This document shows positions 13,543 through 18,781 of a stretch of DNA of 18,781 nucleotides, in pieces. Every line of letters starts with the position of its first letter. Positions within the stretch are counted from its first letter, which is position 1. Both the position numbers and the translations under genes were made by a program. The notes below the pieces were generated by a model, which saw nothing but the letters and a program-made list of their open reading frames with translations, did no database searches and was not told where the DNA came from. The stretch is taken from assembly GCA_964539115.1 (NCBI GenBank), contig CAZIHY010000038.1, positions 1 to 18,781 on the forward strand, given 5' to 3'. This stretch comes from CAKSXP01 sp964539115. Its GTDB lineage: Bacteria > Bacillota > Clostridia > Oscillospirales > Oscillospiraceae.

Positions 13543-14679
13543 ATGAGTAAAAAGAAAAAGACAATTATAAATGCGGCACTTATCGTTGCCCTCTTCGTTC
13601 TTCTGATCGTGCTTGAGGCAGTTGTCCCCGCCTCCTCGATGCTCTTCACGGTGCTCAAGAAGGGTGCGATTTACGCTCTTGTCGCAGTCTCAATGAACCT
13701 GCTCAACGGCTTTACCGGCCTGTTCTCCCTTGGACAGGCGGGCTTCATGCTCATCGGCGCTTACGCCTATGGAATACTTTCCATTCCTACCGAGGCCAGA
13801 GCTTCCGTCTATCAGTATTTTGACGGCGGTATCGTCCAGTTTTCGATACCTGAGCTGCTGTCGGGCAGCTTTCTCGGCCCAAGCGTCGGAAACATGGTCG
13901 GTGTTATTATCACCCTTATAATCGCCGGGCTCTTTGCCGCACTTTTCGCATTTTTGATCGGTCTGCCTGTTCTTCGCCTCAAGAGCGACTATCTCGCTAT
14001 CGCGACGCTTGGCTTTGCAGAGATCATCCGCGCTATCTTCCAGTGGGACACTATCGGACCGCTGACAAACGGCTCCAACCTGCTTCGAAAATTCCCGACC
14101 TTTAACTCCATCCTCTTCCCCTTTATCGTTGTGGGCGTGTGTATAGCGATCATCGTTTTGCTGATAAATTCGTCCTATGGGCGCGCGTTCAAGGCCATAC
14201 GTGACGATGAGATCGCGGCAGAGGCAATGGGAATAAATCTCGCTCGTCACAAGCAGATGAGCTTTATCATAAGTTCATTCTTCGCCGGGATCGGCGGCGC
14301 ACTGCTTGCAATGTACCAGACGACAGTCCAGGCAAACGCTTTCAAATCCGCAATGACCTATGAGATACTTCTCATAGTCGTTCTCGGCGGTATAGGCTCC
14401 ATCACGGGCAGCTGCCTTGGCTCCTTCCTCTTTGTCGCATGCAGCGAGTGGTGGCTCCGCTTCCTTGACCAGGAAACTTATATCGGCGCGTTCAAGGTTC
14501 CTTTGCTTCGCTCCGGCTTCCGTATGGTCGTTTTCTCAATCATAATAATGCTCGTAGTTCTCTTTTACCGTAAGGGCATTATGGGCGACCATGAATTTTC
14601 CGTCGAGGGAATAATCAACTTCTTCAAGCGATTGTACCGACGGCTGTTCCGACGCGGCGACAAGGAGGTGTCTGAATGA
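13543..14679 (+). CDS. livM: Branched-chain amino acid ABC transporter permease LivM
   Basis: The second membrane subunit, 378 aa from ATG 13543. Motifs: AIYALVAVSMNLLNGFTGLF, SLGQAGFMLIGAYAYG, GLPVLRLKSDYLAIATLGFA, the coupling loop GRAFKAIRDDEIAAEAMGIN, and VLGGIGSITGSCLGSFLF. The C-terminus is basic (RLYRRLFRRGDK). GAGGT sits 7 nt before the ATG; an in-frame GTG at 13534 falls inside that site and is rejected. Its TGA overlaps the livG start (ATGA), which supports translational coupling. Confidence 0.96.
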   Translation: MSKKKKTIINAALIVALFVLLIVLEAVVPASSMLFTVLKKGAIYALVAVSMNLLNGFTGLFSLGQAGFMLIGAYAYGILSIPTEARASVYQYFDGGIVQFSIPELLSGSFLGPSVGNMVGVIITLIIAGLFAALFAFLIGLPVLRLKSDYLAIATLGFAEIIRAIFQWDTIGPLTNGSNLLRKFPTFNSILFPFIVVGVCIAIIVLLINSSYGRAFKAIRDDEIAAEAMGINLARHKQMSFIISSFFAGIGGALLAMYQTTVQANAFKSAMTYEILLIVVLGGIGSITGSCLGSFLFVACSEWWLRFLDQETYIGAFKVPLLRSGFRMVVFSIIIMLVVLFYRKGIMGDHEFSVEGIINFFKRLYRRLFRRGDKEVSE

Positions 14680-15518
14680 TGGAAAACATCCTCACTGTTG
14701 AAAATGTCACCATGCAATTCGGCGGCGTGGTTGCGGTCAACAACCTGTCGATGAAAATCGATAAGGGCGAGATCGTTGCTCTCATCGGACCCAACGGCGC
14801 CGGAAAAACAACGGCGTTCAACTGCATAACCGGCGTCTATGAGCCCACTAACGGCAGAGTCAGCTTCATGGGCAGCCCTATTGTTGAAAACTATCCGCAC
14901 GGCAAGATGAAAAAGCTTTACGGCGGAGAAAATATGGGCATGTACACCAAAAAGATCAATCCTACACCGGACAAAATAACGAAGCTGGGCATCGCCAGAA
15001 CCTTCCAAAACATCCGGCTCTTCTCAAGCATGACCGTCTTTGACAACGTCCTTACTGCAAAGCACATGCGCGCAAAGCAGAACGTTTTCTCCGCGACCTT
15101 CCGTTTGAGCCACTCGGAGGAAAAACGTATGCGTGAGGAAACGGAAGCTCTGCTCGTAGAGCAGAATCTCTTTGACCTCAAGGACGAACTGGCAACCAGC
15201 CTCCCTTACGGTCTTCAGCGCCGTCTTGAGATCGCCCGCGCTCTTGCAACAGAGCCAAAGCTTCTGCTCCTGGACGAACCGGCAGCCGGTATGAATCCGC
15301 AGGAAACACTTGAACTTACCGAGTTTATCAAGCAGATACGCGGTAAATACGGTCTTACGATCCTTATGATCGAACACCACATGGATCTTGTCATGCGCAT
15401 ATCTGAGAGGATATACGTTCTCGATTTCGGCAAGCTCATTGCCGAGGGCACGCCGGCGGAGGTCCAGAATAATCAACGCGTTATTGACGCATATCTGGGG
15501 GTGGCCGACGATGCTTAA
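14676..15518 (+). CDS. livG: Branched-chain amino acid ABC transporter ATP-binding protein LivG
   Basis: Cytoplasmic ATPase subunit, 280 aa. Walker A is GPNGAGKT at 38-45, the Q-loop region is ARTFQNIRLFSSMTV, the LivG-type signature is LPYGLQRRLEIARAL, Walker B is LLLLDEPAAGMNPQE, and the H-loop is IEHHMDL. Compared with E. coli LivG (about 255 aa), there is an insert of roughly 24 residues before the Q-loop (ENYPHGKMKKLYGGENMG and TKKINPTPDK), which would lie on the surface near the helical domain. There are two adjacent ATGs (14676, 14679); either gives the same protein less one Met. It overlaps livM by 4 nt and livF by 8 nt. Confidence 0.96.
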   Translation: MMENILTVENVTMQFGGVVAVNNLSMKIDKGEIVALIGPNGAGKTTAFNCITGVYEPTNGRVSFMGSPIVENYPHGKMKKLYGGENMGMYTKKINPTPDKITKLGIARTFQNIRLFSSMTVFDNVLTAKHMRAKQNVFSATFRLSHSEEKRMREETEALLVEQNLFDLKDELATSLPYGLQRRLEIARALATEPKLLLLDEPAAGMNPQETLELTEFIKQIRGKYGLTILMIEHHMDLVMRISERIYVLDFGKLIAEGTPAEVQNNQRVIDAYLGVADDA

Positions 15519-16209
15519 AATCACCGACCTGAAAGTCAACTATGGCGGCATCGAGGCTGTCAAGGGCATATCCTTTGAGGTGCCTGAGGGCAGCATCGTA
15601 ACGCTGATCGGCGCAAACGGCGCCGGAAAATCGACAACTCTGCGTTCCATATCCGGCCTTGTCAAACCCGCCTCCGGAAAAATCGAGTTCATGGGCGAGG
15701 ATATAACCGGCAAGGACCCTACCTCGATCGTCACCAAGGGCATAACCCTTGTTCCTGAGGGACGAAAAATTTTCCCCGACCTGACCGTTCTTGAGAATCT
15801 GCGCATCGGCGCGTATCTTCGCAAAGACAATATAAACGCCGATATCGAGTGGGTATATTCCCTCTTCCCGAGGCTGAAGGAACGTCACTGGCAGCTCGGC
15901 GGCACTCTCTCCGGCGGCGAACAACAGATGCTCGCTGTCGGCCGTGCTCTCATGAGCCGTCCAAAGGTCATGATGATGGACGAACCCTCATTGGGTCTCG
16001 CTCCGCTGGTCGTTCAGGACATTTTCTCCATTATCCGGCAAGTCAATGAACATGGCGTCACGATCCTTTTGATAGAGCAAAACGCGAATATGGCGCTCAA
16101 AACAGCCGACATCGGCTATGTTCTCGAAACGGGACGCATCACTATGAGCGGCTCCGGAGAGGAGCTTCTCTCTAACGAGGATATCAAGAAAGCCTATCTC
16201 GGAACCTAA
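15511..16209 (+). CDS. livF: Branched-chain amino acid ABC transporter ATP-binding protein LivF
   Basis: The second ATPase subunit, pairing with LivG, 232 aa. Walker A is GANGAGKS at 34-41, then TLVPEGRKIFPDLTVLENL (Q-loop region typical of LivF), the signature LSGGEQQMLAVGRAL, Walker B VMMMDEPSLGLAP, and the H-loop LLIEQNANMAL. The start is ATG 15511, inside the end of livG (ATGCTTAA, 8-nt overlap), with GGGGGTGG upstream. A reading frame extending further upstream to 15388 is only livG sequence in another frame. It is the last gene of the operon and is followed at 18 bp by a strong terminator. Confidence 0.96.
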   Translation: MLKITDLKVNYGGIEAVKGISFEVPEGSIVTLIGANGAGKSTTLRSISGLVKPASGKIEFMGEDITGKDPTSIVTKGITLVPEGRKIFPDLTVLENLRIGAYLRKDNINADIEWVYSLFPRLKERHWQLGGTLSGGEQQMLAVGRALMSRPKVMMMDEPSLGLAPLVVQDIFSIIRQVNEHGVTILLIEQNANMALKTADIGYVLETGRITMSGSGEELLSNEDIKKAYLGT

Positions 16210-16226
16210 GAATCAATATTTCTGAA

Positions 16227-16256
16227 AAAGACGCCCGAAAAATCGGGCGTCTTTTC
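16227..16256 (+). terminator. Intrinsic terminator of livJHMGF
   Basis: AAAGACGCCCGA (16227-16238) pairs perfectly with TCGGGCGTCTTT (16243-16254) around AAAA, followed by T-rich sequence. It closes the liv operon 18 bp after livF. Confidence 0.92.
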
Positions 16257-16274
16257 TATTGGAACCTTCAGCGC

Positions 16275-16299
16275 TGTTATGCGTCATATATGCATAACA
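16275..16299. repeat. Inverted repeat upstream of beta-propeller gene
   Basis: TGTTATGC (16275-16282) and GCATAACA (16292-16299), perfect 8-bp arms with a 9-bp spacer (GTCATATAT), ending 19 bp before the start codon. Its AT-rich spacer could hold a -10 element, so this may be an operator overlapping the promoter. No clear -35 partner was found. Confidence 0.55.
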
Positions 16300-16318
16300 T
16301 GAAAAGGAGGAACAAAAA

Positions 16319-18235
16319 ATGAAAAGAACACCGTCTCTTGTTCTTGCAGCGCTTCTCCTCATATCCCTGTTCGCCGGATGTGCGGGTCCAGCCGCCGCAG
16401 TCCCCGGCGATATAGCCACTGATGAGCCCAGCGCTACGCCAGGTGATATTGTAACAGACGGCCCCAGTCACTCCACACCTGATGCGGATGCGCCGCACTA
16501 TGCAAAGGATTATTCCGAGATCCTTGAACATCTGACCGGCGGCTCCAACTATGATTTTGACGATGCGGAGGTGGCGGTGGCTCCCGCTGCTGACGCCCCT
16601 GCTCCTGATCCCAACGAAACAAACGGCGACTACTCTGAAACCAACGTACAGGTCGATGGAATTGACGAAGGCGACATCGTCAAAACCGACGGAAAATACA
16701 TCTATATCCTGCATGGCGGTGACCTTGTCATATACGAGGCCGCGGGCGCGGAAACGCGCAGGCTTGGCAGCATTACACTCGGCTATACAGAAGAGATCAC
16801 CGAGGCAGAGGGCTATGAATACTATTGCGAATACAGAGATAAATACCTCGACGAAATGTATGTAAACGGCAGCACTGTTATCGTCATCTCATCGAATTCT
16901 TACAGCCTCGACTGGTCGACTGGGGAAACCTGGAATTATGATTATTCAAACAAGGTTTGTGCCGATTTCATCGATGTAAGCAACCCCTTCTCCCCCGAGC
17001 TCATTTCCTCTGTCACGCAGGACGGATATATGAACACCTCACGCCTGTATGACGGAACACTTTATCTCATCAGCAATTACTATGTCTATGACTTTGACGA
17101 GGACGACCCTGTGACCTATGTCCCACGCATCAGCTGCGACGGCGCTGAAATGCCGCTGGAGCCTGACTGCATCGCCGTCGTACCCGACTGCTATACCAGC
17201 CGCTATTCCGTGATCGGCGTATATGATGCTGAAAGCGGCGCTCTCAGCCGCGCCGAGAGCCTGCTCGGCTCCGGCGACACAATATATATGAGCACCGGCG
17301 GCATCTATTTTGCCGACAGCGAATACTACCGGGATCCCGGCGAGGAACGCACTGAAAGCATATACAAAGTAACGGTCTACACCAGCGGCAGCCGCACACG
17401 GATAACCCGCTACGACACCTCTGGCGGCAGCATAATGCTGGCGGCATCCGGAACTATTCCGGGTTATCTCAACGACCAGTTCTCCATGGACGAATACAAC
17501 GGCTACCTGCGAGTCGTAACGACCATTTCTACCGACAGCTACTCTGTCTATGTAGACGAGGAACATGATTTCACAAACTATGTCTGGGGAGACAGCGCAA
17601 GCTTCAACGGCCTGTATATCCTCGACAGCGGCCTTGCAACCGTCGGCAAGGTCGACGGTCTCGCCGAGGATGAGATCGTCTATTCCGCAAGATTTGACGG
17701 CGATATCGCGTACTTTGTCACCTTCCGCCAGACGGACCCACTGTTCGCCGTTGATCTGAGCGAGCCCTCTTCGCCAAAGGTGCTCGGCGCGCTGAAGATA
17801 CCGGGCTTTTCCGAATATCTGCACATCTGGAGCGACGGACGCCTGTTCGGCCTGGGCATGAATGCGGACGAAGATACCGGATTGACCGAAAACATGAAGC
17901 TTAGCATGTTCGACACAACTGACCCTGCGAATGTGCTCGAGAAATGCACGCTTAGTCTCGATTACTCGTGGAGCGAGGCACTGTATAACCACAAGGCCAT
18001 TCTTATCTCCGCCGAAAAAAACATAATCGGCTTCCCCGCTGGCAGCGGCTATCTCATCTACGGCTACACGGACGGAGAGGGCTTCGTAAAGCGCGCGGAG
18101 ATCGAGTGCGGCGGTGACCACTGGTACGGAGCGCGCGGGCTTTACATCGGCGATTACGCCTATATTATCGGTGATACTATAACCATTCTGGACATGACTG
18201 ATTTTACACTGGTCACCACCATCACAATAGATTGA
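16319..18235 (+). CDS. Secreted beta-propeller domain lipoprotein (PF09826-like), function unknown
   Basis: A 638-aa exported lipoprotein. The signal peptide (MKRTPSLVLAALLLISLFAGC) is one residue beyond C20, with the lipobox LFAGC placing the lipidated Cys at 21. Residues ~22-100 are an acidic Pro/Ala/Asp/Thr-rich tether with a near-repeat (PGDIATDEPSATPGDIVTDG). The propeller begins at 108 with TNVQVDGIDEGDIVKTDG, the signature of the Beta_propel family found in archaea and Firmicutes. Repeated blade elements follow (ADFIDVSNPFSPELISS, YILDSGLATVGKVDGL, FAVDLSEPSSPKVLGALKI, FDTTDPANVLEKCTL). The very acidic composition suggests calcium or cell-wall contact, which is inference. AAGGAGG precedes ATG 16319. 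It is monocistronic; no clear terminator follows. Confidence 0.85.
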   Translation: MKRTPSLVLAALLLISLFAGCAGPAAAVPGDIATDEPSATPGDIVTDGPSHSTPDADAPHYAKDYSEILEHLTGGSNYDFDDAEVAVAPAADAPAPDPNETNGDYSETNVQVDGIDEGDIVKTDGKYIYILHGGDLVIYEAAGAETRRLGSITLGYTEEITEAEGYEYYCEYRDKYLDEMYVNGSTVIVISSNSYSLDWSTGETWNYDYSNKVCADFIDVSNPFSPELISSVTQDGYMNTSRLYDGTLYLISNYYVYDFDEDDPVTYVPRISCDGAEMPLEPDCIAVVPDCYTSRYSVIGVYDAESGALSRAESLLGSGDTIYMSTGGIYFADSEYYRDPGEERTESIYKVTVYTSGSRTRITRYDTSGGSIMLAASGTIPGYLNDQFSMDEYNGYLRVVTTISTDSYSVYVDEEHDFTNYVWGDSASFNGLYILDSGLATVGKVDGLAEDEIVYSARFDGDIAYFVTFRQTDPLFAVDLSEPSSPKVLGALKIPGFSEYLHIWSDGRLFGLGMNADEDTGLTENMKLSMFDTTDPANVLEKCTLSLDYSWSEALYNHKAILISAEKNIIGFPAGSGYLIYGYTDGEGFVKRAEIECGGDHWYGARGLYIGDYAYIIGDTITILDMTDFTLVTTITID

Positions 18236-18273
18236 AAACACTCAATTTTTCGGGAAAAATATTATCATTTTCC

Positions 18274-18302
18274 TTGACAAGGCATGTTCTTGATGTTACA
18301 CT
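18274..18302 (+). promoter_or_regulatory. Sigma-A promoter of rplU-rpmA
   Basis: TTGACA (18274-18279, perfect), 17-bp spacer, TACACT (18297-18302). The start near 18309 gives an ~80-nt leader before rplU. Confidence 0.8.
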
Positions 18303-18307
18303 AATAA

Positions 18308-18390
18308 GGCCGCTTTGAATGGGCCAAACAAGTGAAGCTCCGCTTCCGCCCCCGACAGCGAGACTCCAAAGAGAGGCAGGTGCAGCACAA
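18308..18390 (+). promoter_or_regulatory. rplU 5' leader, candidate L21 autoregulatory leader
   Basis: An ~80-nt untranslated leader with two small hairpins: GGCC (18308-18311) with GGCC (18322-18325), and GAAGC-TCC-GCTTC (18334-18346). It ends in the binding site AGGCAGGTG. An L21 leader element is known upstream of rplU in Firmicutes. I assign this by position and by having structure, not by a scored covariance match. Confidence 0.4.
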
Positions 18391-18705
18391 GTGAAGCATG
18401 CTATCATCGAAACCGGCGGTAAGCAGTACCGCGTTGCCGAGGGCGACGTCGTTTTCATCGAGAAACTGAACGTCGAGGCCGGCGAGGCCGTAACCTTCGA
18501 CAAGGTTCTGGCTGTTATCGACGATGAGACCAGCGTTTTCGGCGCTCCCGTTGTTGAGGGCGCGACCGTCTCCGCCAACGTCGTCAAGAACGGTAAGTCC
18601 AAAAAGATCCGTGTCTACAAGATGAAGCCCAAGAAGGGCTACCGCAATACCAAGGGCCACAGACAGCCCTATACGCAGGTTCAGATCTCTGCGATCAATG
18701 CGTAA
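18391..18705 (+). CDS. rplU: 50S ribosomal protein L21
   Basis: A 104-aa protein of the large subunit that contacts 23S rRNA and L20. It starts with a GTG (18391): MKHAIIETGGKQYRVAEGD, the standard L21 opening, and ends with VYKMKPKKGYRNTKGHRQPY, the conserved rRNA-binding tail. AGGTG lies 8 nt upstream. The in-frame ATG at 18319 would add 24 unrelated Pro/Ala-rich residues with no proper binding site, so the GTG is chosen. It is the first gene of rplU-rpmA. The prp (ysxB) gene that usually sits between these two in Firmicutes is absent; the gap to rpmA is only 38 bp. Confidence 0.97.
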   Translation: MKHAIIETGGKQYRVAEGDVVFIEKLNVEAGEAVTFDKVLAVIDDETSVFGAPVVEGATVSANVVKNGKSKKIRVYKMKPKKGYRNTKGHRQPYTQVQISAINA

Positions 18706-18743
18706 CCTATTCCGCGAATACGACTAATGGAGGTGTAACCTAA

Positions 18744-18781
18744 ATGGCACATAAAAAAGGTATGGGTTCTACCAAGAACGG
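18744..18781 (+). CDS. rpmA: 50S ribosomal protein L27, N-terminal 12 codons (cut by window end)
   Basis: ATG 18744, preceded by GGAGGTG, encodes MAHKKGMGSTKN, the well-conserved start of L27, whose N-terminus reaches the peptidyl-transferase centre. A stop codon (TAA) stands directly before the ATG in frame. So this L27 lacks the ~9-residue N-terminal extension, ending in FF, that most Firmicutes have and the Prp protease removes; it starts like the E. coli protein (MAHKK). Confidence 0.92.
   Translation, partial: MAHKKGMGSTKN

Noticed and set aside
17039..18241. 400-codon antisense open frame opposite the beta-propeller gene
   Set aside because: It is a by-product of codon bias in the real gene. 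Its translation has no recognisable motifs and no binding site, while the plus-strand protein has a signal peptide and a known domain.
18236..18265. Terminator after the beta-propeller gene
   Set aside because: Only weak A/T-rich pairings (ATTGA/TCAAT; ATTTTT/AAAAAT) are present, too unstable to claim.
18319..18390. ATG 18319 as the L21 start
   Set aside because: The added residues do not resemble L21, and the GTG at 18391 starts exactly at the conserved N-terminus with AGGTG upstream.

Overview
The window looks like the chromosome of an endospore-forming, moderately GC-rich anaerobe of the Clostridia (Oscillospiraceae-like is an inference). The main clues are an alpha/beta-type small acid-soluble spore protein, a FliB-family Cys-rich protein, clostridial-style LIV transporter genes, strong AGGAGG-type ribosome binding sites and many good -35/-10 promoters. 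No mobile element, CRISPR array, tRNA or rRNA gene was seen.

Left part (1-4804, all minus strand): an ilvB-ilvN-ilvC branched-chain amino acid (BCAA) biosynthesis operon, with ilvC cut by the window edge. It is preceded by a leader that carries a 31-codon, Ile/Leu/Val-rich open reading frame and a classic intrinsic terminator, all downstream of a good sigma-A promoter. This looks like ribosome-mediated attenuation, with no T-box seen. Upstream lie a FliB-like protein gene and a GNAT acetyltransferase gene, probably co-transcribed.

Middle part (4805-9743): a lone spore-protein gene (SASP) on the plus strand with a sigma-G-like promoter, sharing a bidirectional terminator with a minus-strand SnoaL/NTF2-like gene. 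A 51-codon small ORF overlaps the start of that gene by 4 nt. Next come a split Zn/Cd-type P1B ATPase (separate HMA metal-binding protein plus ATPase) under a strong promoter with a triple half-site ArsR/SmtB-like operator, then acetate kinase (ackA).

Right part (9744-18781, all plus strand): tmcAL, the tRNA-Met cytidine acetate ligase, is divergent from ackA, so two acetate-activating enzymes sit back to back. Then comes a complete BCAA ABC importer (livJ-livH-livM-livG-livF) with structured RNA between livJ and livH, followed by a beta-propeller lipoprotein of unknown function. The window ends in the rplU-rpmA ribosomal operon. There the prp protease gene usual for Firmicutes is missing and L27 lacks the N-terminal extension that Prp removes, so the two absences fit together.

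The strongest candidate for something under-described is the ilv leader (3041-3303). BCAA synthesis and BCAA import both lie in this window, and the leader would tie synthesis to charged tRNA supply by a proteobacterial-type mechanism.
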